From assembly GCA_001899775.1 (NCBI GenBank), contig MKWN01000037.1:46684-110683 (forward strand): 64,000 bases of DNA, written 5' to 3'. Position numbers and translations under genes: made by a program. Shown in pieces: positions 7,800 through 16,036 of this stretch (its first letter is position 1; each line of letters starts with the position of its first letter). This DNA comes from Thiobacillus sp. 65-29 (lineage in GTDB: Bacteria; Pseudomonadota; Gammaproteobacteria; Burkholderiales; Thiobacillaceae). Under the pieces are notes generated by a model. The model searched no databases. It worked only from the letters and a program-made list of their open reading frames with translations, and was not told the DNA's origin.

Positions 7800-8447
7800 T
7801 CAAAGCTCCTGGTTGACCTGCTCGGCCAAACTGGCGACTGCGGCCTGCAGCTTCTTCGAGCGCGCGGCGAAGGCGTCACCCACAGCACCAAGGTCATGGC
7901 GCTGGAGATGCACGGACGGGCTAGGCGCGAGCTTGCTGAAAACGCCCAGGCGCAGCATCTCGCCCTCAAGCAAGCTGCCAAGCAGTGAATCTCGCAGGGC
8001 AACACCCTGGACAATCGCAGAGTAGCGGTCACGCTGGCGCGTCGGAATCTGGCGCAGCAGTTCGCCTGCATCTACGCGGGCGGCATCGCCATGCTTGTGC
8101 ATTTCCTCAAGCACTGAGACCAACTGCGCCAGCGCTTTGTCGACCTTGCCAGCGAGCGCTGCAGCGGCGTCGAGTTCGGCCACCACGCGCTTGACCCGGC
8201 CCAGGTTGGAAGCCTTCTGCTGGGCGCGGCCCTCGTCGCTCAGTTCTCCCTGCAGTTTCGCCAGGCGGCGCTCGTTGGAGGCTGCCATCGCCTCGCGCAC
8301 GCCGATCTCGCTTTGGATCACCGCGACTTCCTCGGCGTTGCCGCTGTCCGCTGCGTCGTCGAGTTCCTGGCGCAGCAGCTCCAAGGCCTTGCGGTTGGCT
8401 TCCTCCTGCTTCTGCAGGCCTTCAATCTTTTCCGTGATGCTTGCCAT
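7800..8447 (-). CDS. Coiled-coil phage protein
   Basis: 215 aa starting MASITEKIEGLQKQ. Residues ~3-75 form a heptad-rich coiled coil (EEANRKALELLRQELDDAAD continuing through the NERRLAKLQGEL stretch), and a second helical region follows near 90-130. The start at 8447 has AGGAG nine bases upstream; a longer frame to 8537 lacks this. The stop lies next to the cement-like gene. Possible head-assembly, scaffold or accessory factor; no family recognised. Confidence 0.65.
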   Translation of the reverse strand: MASITEKIEGLQKQEEANRKALELLRQELDDAADSGNAEEVAVIQSEIGVREAMAASNERRLAKLQGELSDEGRAQQKASNLGRVKRVVAELDAAAALAGKVDKALAQLVSVLEEMHKHGDAARVDAGELLRQIPTRQRDRYSAIVQGVALRDSLLGSLLEGEMLRLGVFSKLAPSPSVHLQRHDLGAVGDAFAARSKKLQAAVASLAEQVNQEL

Positions 8448-8533
8448 GGTCGGCTCCTGTGTTGAGTTGCTGCCATGGTGGCTGTCCATGCTGCATTTGT
8501 GGGCCAAAGGGAGGGATGCGGGAGGGATAACCT

Positions 8534-8968
8534 TCATTCGATGCGCACCGGCAGCCCGAGCGGGTCATAGCAGCAGCGGACGGTCGCCCCTTCAGCTCTG
8601 AGGCGAATCGACCGAACGGCCTCGGCCAGTGTGTGCAGGTTCATGTCGGCAAGGCGCTTGGCGAGCCGCCTACGCTGATCCTTGAGCGCGTCGCGGCTAA
8701 GTTCAGTCGATGCGACAACCCACTCCCCAGGCGAAGCCAATGCGCGGCCGGCTTCACAAGCAATGCCCGGCACCCTTGCCAGGGTGCGGGTGTAGCCCTC
8801 CGTGTTCGTGACGCGCAGCGTGCCGGCCTCGTAGCGCCAGGCGCAGGGCTTCGCCGACAGTGCGCGCAGTTCCTCGATCACCTCCAGCACGTCGGCCATG
8901 CGTCCGGGGTCGCTCGGCAGGTGCATGGACAGAATGCCGGCGGCGATGGTCGCTTGCTCGGGGGTCAT
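8534..8968 (-). CDS. Hypothetical phage protein, 144 aa
   Basis: Starts MTPEQATIAAGILSMHLPSD; its ATG overlaps the stop of the upstream gene (ATGA), which supports this start over a longer frame. The N-terminus is helical, the middle has AWRYEAGTLRVTNTEGYTRT (beta), and a basic helical stretch KDQRRRLAKRLADMNLHTL follows. Probably an early or middle phage gene of unknown role. Confidence 0.55.
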   Translation of the reverse strand: MTPEQATIAAGILSMHLPSDPGRMADVLEVIEELRALSAKPCAWRYEAGTLRVTNTEGYTRTLARVPGIACEAGRALASPGEWVVASTELSRDALKDQRRRLAKRLADMNLHTLAEAVRSIRLRAEGATVRCCYDPLGLPVRIE

Positions 8969-9288
8969 CCAATCGCCTGTTTCTTGCGGTCGGTGGCGGG
9001 TAGAGCGGTGGGTATTGGCGACAAAGTATCCGCAATACCGCACCAGCAAAGGACTACAAGCGGATAATGGTTCCGCCATACTCGTCTGCTGGCGTGGTTG
9101 CCGATGGCCTCAGTGCGGCCCGAGCCCGTCGAATCGCGCTCAGCTATGCGTTGCTGCCCTCGCCCGCTTTGCCCAGCCAGGATTGAGTGCGGGTGCTCAG
9201 TTCCACCACCATCTCTCATGGCTAGGGACTCCATCAGCATCCAGTGCGGATAGGTGTTTCGCACCAATTCGCACCAGTCTCTGTCCAT
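8965..9288 (-). CDS. Hypothetical small phage protein
   Basis: 107 aa from an ATG at 9288 (MDRDWCELVRNTYPHWMLME). Only the 4-bp overlap with the next gene and the well-behaved N-terminus support it; the C-terminal half is poor in recognisable structure. It starts just after the CGGGAA repeat array, so it may be the first gene of the downstream (virion) transcription unit. Could be spurious in part. Confidence 0.4.
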   Translation of the reverse strand: MDRDWCELVRNTYPHWMLMESLAMRDGGGTEHPHSILAGQSGRGQQRIAERDSTGSGRTEAIGNHASRRVWRNHYPLVVLCWCGIADTLSPIPTALPATDRKKQAIG

Positions 9289-9294
9289 CCCGTT

Positions 9295-9522
9295 TTCCCG
9301 TCCCGTTATCGTTCCCGCAGCTCCTATAGCTGCTGCGGGAATCGCGGGAAAGTCCGGGGTTCCCGTTTCGGGACATTTCGGGAATCGCGGGAAACGCCTG
9401 TAAGCCTTGCCGTTATTGGCCTTCGGGGCATTTATTGATTTCGGGAATGCCCACTTTTTCGTCCTGAGTTTCCCCTGGCGTATGAGTTCGGGTCTACCCA
9501 CCACTTCGGGAAAAAACGGGAA
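9295..9522. repeat. Iteron-like CGGGAA/TTCCCG array
   Basis: At least nine exact copies of CGGGAA or its complement lie in ~230 bp (9295, 9312, 9336, 9345, 9360, 9379, 9388, 9442, 9507 and 9517), plus near-copies at 9301 and 9369. Several are extended as TTTCGGGAA or ATCGCGGGAA. One pair forms a 10-bp-stem hairpin: TTCCCGCAGC at 9312-9321 with GCTGCGGGAA at 9332-9341. The array fills the gap between the RepA-like ATPase gene and the virion-type genes. It fits a replication origin with iterons or a multi-site operator. Confidence 0.65.
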
Positions 9523-9524
9523 AG

Positions 9525-10721
9525 TCAGACGCACCATATCCAGCCCTCCCGATGCGCCAGATTCCCGCGTGAAATAAGCCCGGTGATTGCTGACTGTGTT
9601 CGCTCGGTCTGCCGCTTCGGATCACACACGAGCCTGCCACGCACCGCCTTGATCGCGTCTTCCAGGCGAAGGCACGGACGCCCGTTTGGGACGCCTTTGG
9701 GGGCATCTTGGGGCGCGAGTGTCCCGGCAGACTTGAACAGTTCACCCAAGGCATCCCAAACGACGCGCTGGTTTCCGGACTTGGGCGGCAGTGCCCGCCG
9801 AACGCTCTCGCTCGGGCCTTGCTCGGCTTGCACCACACACGATGTAACGGGCTCGCCATCCTCATCGATACCAAGATCAACAACCCGCAAGGTGAACGGA
9901 TGCGCCTTGCCGTCCGCCCCATCCTTGGACTTGAACACGCGCCACGAGCGCCGATCTTCCTCGCGGCTCACCTCGATGGCGCAATCCAGGGCAGCAATCA
10001 AGCTTGAGTGCCCACGCAGCCCTTTGTTCGAGTCCTTGCCAGTGTGGTGGACAAGCAGGACCAGCCCACCCAACTCGGCTTGTATGGCCTTGGCGGCGCC
10101 GATGACTTCCCCCATGTCCTGCGAGCTGTTTTCATCCATGCCAGGCGCGGCGCGGTTGAGAGTGTCGATACACAGAACACCATCGGCCCACCCGGCCGCC
10201 CTCACCGCTTCGATCAAAGCAGCGCGATCCATCGGACTCCGTATGTCCATCGGCGTCAGCATGTAGCGCAAGCCACGACAAGGGCCGTGCTTGATGCGGC
10301 GGGCCTTCACCCGTTGCGCGATTCCGGCTTCCCCCTCCAGCCCGACGTACAGCACAGGCGCATCCTTCACCCGGCAGCCGAACCATTCATCACCACCCGC
10401 AACCGCTGCAAGCAGATCGAGCGTGAGGAAGCTCTTGCCGCTACCACTCGGACCAAAGATCGCAGCGATGCCGGTAGCCGGCAGGACGCCACGCACCAGC
10501 CACGGAACGGGCGGCATGGCCTCCAGGTCGTCGTCGGTCAGCAGTTTGAACTTTGGCGACGGTGCCATCTCGCCAAACGGGTCAGCCGTCATGCGGCTTT
10601 GATTTTTCTGTGTGCTACCATGCCCATAGAGTGTTTTACCTTGTGCGCCCCGCCCTTCGTGGGGCGTTTCTTTTTGGGCGGCCGCCATCGGTGGCGATTG
10701 TGCGAGAACGTCGACCGTCAT
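9525..10721 (-). CDS. RepA-like hexameric helicase/ATPase (AAA_25)
   Basis: 398 aa. It has the RecA-fold AAA_25 layout of RSF1010-RepA-like replicative helicases: Walker A GPSGSGKS at ~90-97, the LYVGLEGE segment, Walker B GVLCIDTLNRA, and LLVHHTGKDSNKGLRGHSSL (sensor region) typical of this family. It probably unwinds the element's DNA with the P4-type primase encoded upstream. The ATG at 10721 overlaps the stop of the AlpA-like gene (ATGA). The first ~43 residues are low-complexity and overlap a hairpin at 10646-10675, so a start at 10592 (MTADPFGEM) is an alternative. Confidence 0.85.
   Translation of the reverse strand: MTVDVLAQSPPMAAAQKETPHEGRGAQGKTLYGHGSTQKNQSRMTADPFGEMAPSPKFKLLTDDDLEAMPPVPWLVRGVLPATGIAAIFGPSGSGKSFLTLDLLAAVAGGDEWFGCRVKDAPVLYVGLEGEAGIAQRVKARRIKHGPCRGLRYMLTPMDIRSPMDRAALIEAVRAAGWADGVLCIDTLNRAAPGMDENSSQDMGEVIGAAKAIQAELGGLVLLVHHTGKDSNKGLRGHSSLIAALDCAIEVSREEDRRSWRVFKSKDGADGKAHPFTLRVVDLGIDEDGEPVTSCVVQAEQGPSESVRRALPPKSGNQRVVWDALGELFKSAGTLAPQDAPKGVPNGRPCLRLEDAIKAVRGRLVCDPKRQTERTQSAITGLISRGNLAHREGWIWCV
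10646..10675 (+). terminator. Terminator-like hairpin inside the 5' end of the RepA-like gene
   Basis: CGCCCC (10646-10651), a 9-nt loop and GGGGCG (10661-10666) are followed by TTTCTTTTT on the + strand. It looks like an intrinsic terminator for transcription antisense to the phage operon, or part of a structured leader if the helicase starts at 10592. No + strand gene ends just before it. Confidence 0.45.
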
Positions 10722-10912
10722 GCCGCCCCCTTGCGCTGCCGCTGCCTGATCCAGTGGTCGACCTCATCCTCGACGAACATCAACCGCCTGGGCGCGACCT
10801 GAACCGGCTGGACGAACTCGCCACGGTCGACCATGCGCTCAATCGTCCGCCGACTCGGCCCGTCATCACCGCCGAGCTTTTGTTGCACCGCCTCGTAGCT
10901 GATGAGCTTCAT
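10718..10912 (-). CDS. AlpA-family transcriptional regulator
   Basis: 64 aa with the MerR-like winged HTH of AlpA/excisionase proteins: ISYEAVQQKLGGDDGPSRRT, then IERMVDRGEFVQPVQVAPRR, ending DEVDHWIRQR. It overlaps both neighbours by 4 bp (ATGA). AlpA-type proteins in P4-like elements control integrase/excision or replication genes; its place between primase and helicase is consistent with that. Confidence 0.8.
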   Translation of the reverse strand: MKLISYEAVQQKLGGDDGPSRRTIERMVDRGEFVQPVQVAPRRLMFVEDEVDHWIRQRQRKGAA

Positions 10913-11883
10913 TGTTGCCCCCTGTGTGATCTCATGCGCTCAGTGTCGGCTTGTGGTCGGTGGGTACGCGCACCCTGGAGAACGTCGAGCCAGTCGCCCA
11001 CCACCGGCGGTACGTTCACCTCAACGTCAAAGCCCTGCTGCACCAATCTGAACGCGGCGACATAGGCGGCCCGCTGCCCCGTGAAGCTGGCGTCGTTGTC
11101 CGCGAAGATCGTGATGCGCTTCACACCCGCAGGCGGCTCGAAGGTTTCGATGCCGTGCGCCGTGACGCATGACCAGACTGGAATGCCGAACCGAATGGAA
11201 GCCGCCAGGGCCGTTTCAATTCCCTCGGCTATGCCTATCCCTTCACCGACTGCCGAAAGTCGAATGGCGGCCCCTGTGACGGGCCTGCCGGGCATCAATT
11301 TCTTCGGACACTCGACCGGCGCCTTGTTCCCATCCTTGAGATAGGTCCGATGGAGCGTCACGCCCGTTCCGTCCGGTGCCAGGACGCGCGCAACCATCGC
11401 CGGGAACTTGCCGACGAACTTCTCGCCGTCGTGATACGGAAGGGCCGGATGCAATCTCAGGTTGTCCGGTGGGCTTGCCAGATCGAGCCCACGCCCTGCC
11501 AGATAGCGCATCACCTCGTCGCTTATGGCCAGGGGCCTGCACTCGCTCCACACTCGGCGCAGCGCATCCAGCTTTTGCGCCTCGTCGGGAAGCTTCGCGA
11601 CCGGCGCCGGCTGCACCACTCCGGCGATAGCCTCGATCTCCTGGGCCGCCGTCTTGAAGTCCCAGCCCTTGAGTGCCATCACCAGCGCCACACCATCACC
11701 AGCCTTGCAATGCGAGCAATAGAACGTCCCGCGCCCCTCCTGATCGTCGAAGCGGAACCGATCTTTCCCGCCGCACATCGGGCAGGCCGTGTGTTTGCCG
11801 GAGAGATGCTTGTCGGTCAGGCCGAAACTGGACAGGATGCCGCGCCAGCGGCCTTGTGCCACCTCACGGACGGGCTGCAGCAT
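10909..11883 (-). CDS. P4-type DNA primase (zinc finger plus Toprim)
   Basis: 324 aa. An N-terminal zinc-binding domain (CPMCGGKDRFRF and FYCSHC, residues ~35-65) is followed by a helical linker, then a Toprim domain with GIGIAEGIETALAASI (Glu motif) and ITIFADNDASFTG (DxD-like motif). This is the primase half of the P4 alpha protein; the helicase is a separate gene here. The start at 11883 is favoured by a strong AAGGAGG seven bases upstream; it overlaps the end of the SF2 helicase gene by 20 bp. Confidence 0.88.
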   Translation of the reverse strand: MLQPVREVAQGRWRGILSSFGLTDKHLSGKHTACPMCGGKDRFRFDDQEGRGTFYCSHCKAGDGVALVMALKGWDFKTAAQEIEAIAGVVQPAPVAKLPDEAQKLDALRRVWSECRPLAISDEVMRYLAGRGLDLASPPDNLRLHPALPYHDGEKFVGKFPAMVARVLAPDGTGVTLHRTYLKDGNKAPVECPKKLMPGRPVTGAAIRLSAVGEGIGIAEGIETALAASIRFGIPVWSCVTAHGIETFEPPAGVKRITIFADNDASFTGQRAAYVAAFRLVQQGFDVEVNVPPVVGDWLDVLQGARTHRPQADTERMRSHRGQQ

Positions 11884-13369
11884 TGGCAGCCTCCTTCCGC
11901 TTGGCATGGCGAATATCGCGGGATCTCACAAAGCTGATAAGGGCTTCCGATGCCGGTGCTGGTGCGTCATCAAGCCCCCTCGGCCACACCCCGAAGATGT
12001 CGCGGTAAATGTGTGCGGCCCACCCAAGCTTTCGACCCTTTTCGCGCGCCATCCAAAGCAAGGCGGAATAGGCCGCCTGCTTCTCGTCCCGCGTCGGTTT
12101 CTTGCCGCGATCGAGCCTCACAAGCTCGCCATCCTCGACCTCGACCTCGGACTTCCTCTCAGGCTCGAAGCCACAGGCCGGGCAAACGTGCACCTTAGGC
12201 GGCCGAACATAGCTGCAGGACGGGCACTTCTTCGGTTTCGATTCATCCTTCTGCTTGGCGCCGCTCGCCTTCTTCGGCGTGCCGTCGTCCAGTTCAAGCG
12301 GCAGGTCGTCGGTCGGATAGCCGAGATGCGCGGCGCTGCCGGAATGGTCGAGGATGATGGCGCGGGATTTTCCCGGATAAGGGCGCAGCACCCGGCCAGC
12401 CATTTGAATCCACCGCGTCAGGCTTCGAGTCGGCCGCGCCAGGATCATTACCCCGCAGGCCGGCATGTCCCACCCTTCGGTCAAAATCCCCACGTTGGAG
12501 ATCACCCGAGTCTGTCCGCTGGTGACGCGCTCCAGAATGCCACGGCGCTCTTCCTCGTCTGTGTAGCAGTCGATGTGCTCAGCCGGAATGCCGGCGGCGT
12601 TGAACTCACTGGCGATGTGCTTGCTGTGGGCAATGCTGGTCGCAAAGCAGACGGTCGGCAGGTCACCGCCAAGCCGCTTCCAGTGCGCCACGATGTCGCC
12701 CACCAAGGAAGGCTTGTCCACGGCTGCCGCCAGTTGGCGCTCGTTGTAGTCCTGCTCACCGAATGCATTGCGCACCAGGGCGACGCCTGAAAGATCAGGC
12801 TCAGATGGCGCGTAGATGTCGCAGTCGACCAGGAAGCCCAGGTCGATGAGTTCCCGGATGCTGGCGGCCTTCACGATGCGCTCGAACAGCGGACCGCCCA
12901 GATCGTCGTAATGCTTGCCGAGCCCCTTGGCGAACGGCGTGGCACTCAACCCGATCACTGGCAGGGCGTTGTACCGGAACAGCAGCTCGCGATAGTGGCG
13001 GGAGCCGGCGACACCATGGGCCTCGTCGATCACGATCACGTCTATGTCGACGGGCAAGCCTCGCCTGGCCACGGTATGAATGGAGCAGACCAGAACAGGC
13101 GCATCAAGCCGGTGGGTGTTGTCACCTTGCAGCACGCCGACACTCAGGCCGGACTGGCGCAAGCGGCGCGCAGCCTGCTCCACAAGCCCGATCCGGTTGG
13201 CGACGAACGCCACACGCCGGCCTTTACTGTTGGCGGAGTGGATCAGCGCAATGGCGATCTCTGTCTTGCCGCTGCCAGTGGGTGAGTAGATGATTTGCCG
13301 CAGGAGGCCGGCGCGTCCATTCTCTCGGGCCTGCTCCACGGCGCCGGACTGGTAGGGGCGGAGTTCCAT
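11864..13369 (-). CDS. SF2 DEAH-box helicase with C-terminal zinc ribbon
   Basis: 501 aa from ATG 13369 (MELRPYQSGAV), preceded by GGGGGGCGAG; a second ATG at 13396 is possible. Helicase motifs in order: Q-like RPYQ, Walker A SPTGSGKT, motif Ia FVANRIGLVEQA, motif II VIDEAHG, motif III GLSATP, motif V ILTEGWDMP and motif VI QMAGRVLRPYPGKS. A CPSC...CPAC zinc ribbon follows at ~390-415, then a helical tail. Similar helicases (T5 D10/SSL2-like) help phage replication or recombination. First large gene of the replication block. Confidence 0.88.
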   Translation of the reverse strand: MELRPYQSGAVEQARENGRAGLLRQIIYSPTGSGKTEIAIALIHSANSKGRRVAFVANRIGLVEQAARRLRQSGLSVGVLQGDNTHRLDAPVLVCSIHTVARRGLPVDIDVIVIDEAHGVAGSRHYRELLFRYNALPVIGLSATPFAKGLGKHYDDLGGPLFERIVKAASIRELIDLGFLVDCDIYAPSEPDLSGVALVRNAFGEQDYNERQLAAAVDKPSLVGDIVAHWKRLGGDLPTVCFATSIAHSKHIASEFNAAGIPAEHIDCYTDEEERRGILERVTSGQTRVISNVGILTEGWDMPACGVMILARPTRSLTRWIQMAGRVLRPYPGKSRAIILDHSGSAAHLGYPTDDLPLELDDGTPKKASGAKQKDESKPKKCPSCSYVRPPKVHVCPACGFEPERKSEVEVEDGELVRLDRGKKPTRDEKQAAYSALLWMAREKGRKLGWAAHIYRDIFGVWPRGLDDAPAPASEALISFVRSRDIRHAKRKEAANAAARP

Positions 13370-13399
13370 CACTCGCCCCCCTGCATCGGGCCGCATGAC

Positions 13400-13603
13400 T
13401 CAGCCTTTGGTGCTGGTGGTCGGACGGCTCGCCGCCACGCGCTGCTTGATCCAGGCGTCGATTTCCTCGGCAACCCAGCCAGTCGCGCGGACGCCCAACT
13501 TGATGGGCGGCGGCATGTCGCCGGTTTTGACCTTCAGGAATACTGAGGACCGCGAAAGGCCCGTGCGGGCCATCACGTCAGGTAAGCGAATGATGTTGAC
13601 CAT
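13400..13603 (-). CDS. AlpA-family transcriptional regulator
   Basis: 67 aa from ATG 13603 with GGAG eight bases upstream. HTH: NIIRLPDVMARTGLSRSSVF, then MPPPIKLGVRATGWVAEEID and AWIKQRV, the standard AlpA/excisionase pattern. It is the first gene of the leftward replication operon, as expected for the master activator of a P4-like element; a second AlpA-like protein lies downstream. Confidence 0.85.
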   Translation of the reverse strand: MVNIIRLPDVMARTGLSRSSVFLKVKTGDMPPPIKLGVRATGWVAEEIDAWIKQRVAASRPTTSTKG

Positions 13604-13681
13604 CTTCTGCACTCCGTTAAATTCAAAGGAGTCCTAAGACTATTGGCCGTTTTCTGAGGTACGCGCACCCCCCCCAGGACA

Positions 13682-13709
13682 CAAAAGAAAAAGCCCGCAC
13701 TGGGCGGGC
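13682..13709 (-). terminator. Intrinsic terminator after the small phage genes
   Basis: Reading leftward, stem GCCCGC/GCGGGC (13704-13709 with 13693-13698) is followed by the U-run TTTTTCTTTT. It separates the 13741-14546 gene pair from the AlpA-led replication operon. Confidence 0.8.
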
Positions 13710-13740
13710 CTTTCTGGCTGATTCGACTACCTGAGAAACG

Positions 13741-13881
13741 TCATCGGCTCGTCGTGCTGACCCTGACCAGCAAACGCGCGAATGCTACAGCCCCGGATAA
13801 TGGCGGCTTGCCGCTGGTGGTTACGCTGATCGTCTGGCCGCGCTTGCCGGGGGCTTTCCGAGTTTGTTTTTTGCTGGTCAT
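13741..13881 (-). CDS. Short basic phage protein, 46 aa
   Basis: Starts MTSKKQTRKAPGKRG at 13881 with GAGAGG about nine bases upstream. Strongly basic N-terminus, then SGAVAFARLLVRV. The terminator at 13682-13709 follows the stop. No family recognised; could bind nucleic acid. Confidence 0.5.
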   Translation of the reverse strand: MTSKKQTRKAPGKRGQTISVTTSGKPPLSGAVAFARLLVRVSTTSR

Positions 13882-13892
13882 GTCATGACCTC

Positions 13893-14546
13893 TCACAAAA
13901 GTTTCGGTCCCAGTTGGCACGGCTTCCGGAAGGGGACCACATTGCCACCGCATTGGATCGGGTTGTCGGCATAGGCCACACCAGACGCGGAAACTTCTTC
14001 TGCGATGCAGTCAGGCGTCCATTGCTCCCTCAGCGACAGGTCCATAACGACACCACCCGCTTCAACCATGCCTCGTAACTCGGCGGTAAGTTCGTAGACC
14101 CTATTAAGCGCCGAATCGTGCAATCTGTAGCCACCCGACATTCCAGAACTGAACTCGCGCTCAATTCCATCCAGCAGAGAACCAATCATGCGGCCGGTTT
14201 GATCACGGTATTCACGCGTAGTCCTAGGCCATGACGCCACGAGCTCTTTGGCCTGCCGGAGTTCCTTTTCGCATTTCTCGCTTTGCTCCTGAGCTGCTTT
14301 TTCTTCCTCGTTCAAATCACGGTAGACGCTGAACGTCGTCTTGGACGCGCGACGGATGCTGATTTCTCGCCCCAGCGGGTCTATCGTCTTGCATGTGGTT
14401 TTCTTCTCGCCGGGGTCGCCGGGGAAAGGCCACTCGCGGGTGATGCCGTGCTGAATCAGCGCCTCGCGCGTTCCCCTGGCACAGTGGCCCCACCAGTGGT
14501 GTTCGATCTTGACGCCACGCGAGCGGCTAGAATTGGATGCAGCCAT
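13893..14546 (-). CDS. Hypothetical protein of the integrated element, 217 aa
   Basis: Starts MAASNSSRSRGVKIEHHWWG; AGGAG lies nine bases before this ATG, so it is preferred to a longer frame at 14603. Residues ~70-110 form a charged helix (DLNEEEKAAQEQSEKCEKEL). No signal peptide or membrane segment. It sits between integrase and the AlpA operon where P4-like elements often carry accessory or defence genes, but nothing in the sequence supports a defence role. Confidence 0.55.
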   Translation of the reverse strand: MAASNSSRSRGVKIEHHWWGHCARGTREALIQHGITREWPFPGDPGEKKTTCKTIDPLGREISIRRASKTTFSVYRDLNEEEKAAQEQSEKCEKELRQAKELVASWPRTTREYRDQTGRMIGSLLDGIEREFSSGMSGGYRLHDSALNRVYELTAELRGMVEAGGVVMDLSLREQWTPDCIAEEVSASGVAYADNPIQCGGNVVPFRKPCQLGPKLL

Positions 14547-14630
14547 GATGCAATCTCCTAGACAGGTTGTTTTGTGGTCAGGGCTGGTCGGGTGTTGCTG
14601 CACCCTTCCGGCCCGCTTTGCCTGAATCCG

Positions 14631-15848
14631 TCAGGCGGCGGCTTTACCTTTGATCGACACTACGTTTTCCTTCGGCTCGCACCACGCGGCCCAGTCGGCC
14701 ATCATCTGGCGCCGCTTCTCGAACATGTCGCCGCGCCGGTATGCCGCCTCCACCTTGTTGCCAACCACGTGCGCCAGCGCCATCTCGGCCATCTCGCCGG
14801 GGTAGTGCGTGACCTCTGCGGCCCAGTCCCGGAACGCAGAACGGAACCCGTGGACCGTGATGCCTGGGCTCATCCGGCGCAGCAGCATGGTGAGGCTCAT
14901 ATCTGACATGGGCTTGCCGCTGCGCACGCCGGGGAAAATGTGTTCACCCTGGCAAAGCTTCTTGGCATCTTCGAGCACCGCCAGCGCCGCATCCGAGAGA
15001 GGAATCCGGTGTTCCTTGCGAGCCTTCATCCTCGACGCAGGGATGACCCACACGCCCTTTTCCTCGTCTATCTCGGACCATTTCGCCTTCAGGGCCTCGC
15101 CACTGCGGCAAGCGGTGAGGATGACGAACTCCAGGCACAGCACACTGACCCCCTCATGGGTGCGCAGTTTGCCCATGAACTCGCCCATCTGATCGTATGG
15201 CAGGGCGGCGTGATGCTTGTGCGGCGCGATCTTGCCCGGCTGCGGCAGCACGTTGTCGAGGTGCCCACGCCAAGCTGCGGGATTCTCGCCGCTGCGGTAG
15301 CCCTTCACCTTGGCGTAGGACAGCACAAGCTCAATCCGTCCGCGCAGCCGCTTGGCCGTTTCGGTCTTGGTGAGCCAAATCGGGTTGAGCACTTCCAGCA
15401 CCCTGGCGGTGTCCACCTCGCCGACCGCAATATCCCCCAGCACGGGGTAAGCGTAGGAGGCGAGCGTGTTCTCCCACTGGGCGGCGTGCTTGCTGTTCTT
15501 CCAGCCGGCCCGGTTGGCCTTGATGTATTCCAGCGCCATCGCCTTGAAGGTGACGGCCCCCGCAGCAACACGGGCGGCTTGCTCGGCCGCCACCTGGGCT
15601 TGCTGCTTGCGGTTCTCCAAGGGGTCGATCTTGTTGTGTACCAAGGCCCGCGCCCCGGCCGCCAGCCGCCGCGCATCCTTCGCGCTCACGTCGGCCAGCG
15701 AGCCCAGCCCCATCTCGCGGCGCCGGCCGTTGATCTGGAACCGGTAGATCCACGACTTCGCACCCGAGGGGCTCACCTGGAGATATAGCCCGTCACCGTC
15801 AAGCCAATACCCAGGCTTGGCATGTTTTATTTTCAGCTCAGTAAGCAT
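14631..15848 (-). CDS. P4-type tyrosine integrase
   Basis: 405 aa from ATG 15848, preceded by GGAGGGTGG. N-terminal DUF4102 domain (LTELKIKHAKPGYWLDGDGL, then YRFQINGRRREMGLG), core-binding helical domain, and C-terminal catalytic domain with Arg in LTACRSGEALKAKWSEID, HGFRSAFRDWA, the LAHVVG box and the nucleophile Tyr in VEAAYRRGD. It catalyses recombination at the tRNA-Ser 3' end. Located next to attR with its promoter facing the attachment site, as is usual for this family. Confidence 0.95.
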   Translation of the reverse strand: MLTELKIKHAKPGYWLDGDGLYLQVSPSGAKSWIYRFQINGRRREMGLGSLADVSAKDARRLAAGARALVHNKIDPLENRKQQAQVAAEQAARVAAGAVTFKAMALEYIKANRAGWKNSKHAAQWENTLASYAYPVLGDIAVGEVDTARVLEVLNPIWLTKTETAKRLRGRIELVLSYAKVKGYRSGENPAAWRGHLDNVLPQPGKIAPHKHHAALPYDQMGEFMGKLRTHEGVSVLCLEFVILTACRSGEALKAKWSEIDEEKGVWVIPASRMKARKEHRIPLSDAALAVLEDAKKLCQGEHIFPGVRSGKPMSDMSLTMLLRRMSPGITVHGFRSAFRDWAAEVTHYPGEMAEMALAHVVGNKVEAAYRRGDMFEKRRQMMADWAAWCEPKENVVSIKGKAAA

Positions 15849-15870
15849 CTTCCACCCTCCGCCATAGTCA

Positions 15871-15905
15871 ACCACCCACCATCTACCCACCACTCTACCC
15901 ACCAT
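15871..15905. repeat. Possible integrase arm-type sites, right end
   Basis: Three spaced copies of ACCCACCA lie directly upstream of the integrase start; matching copies lie at 2139-2160 at the other end. Binding here could both assemble the intasome and autoregulate int. Confidence 0.5.
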
Positions 15906-15935
15906 TATGGCGATGGATTGCAAAAAATCAAGGTG

Positions 15936-16024
15936 AACTGTAGTGGACTATAAATCGCTGAATTGCGCTTTCCTTATGGCTTTGCGGTTGACTTTGCTGA
16001 ACAAAAATAAACTGTAGTGGACTA
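15936..16024. repeat. 15-bp direct repeat near attR
   Basis: AACTGTAGTGGACTA occurs at 15936-15950 and 16010-16024, 74 bp apart, just inside attR. It is a second candidate set of integrase- or excisionase-binding sites. Confidence 0.5.
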
Positions 16025-16036
16025 CAGATTGGCGGA

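Noticed and set aside
13893..14546. Anti-phage defence gene in the accessory slot of the element
   Set aside because: Position is suggestive but the sequence shows no nuclease, ATPase, TIR, toxin or membrane motif, so no defence role is claimed.
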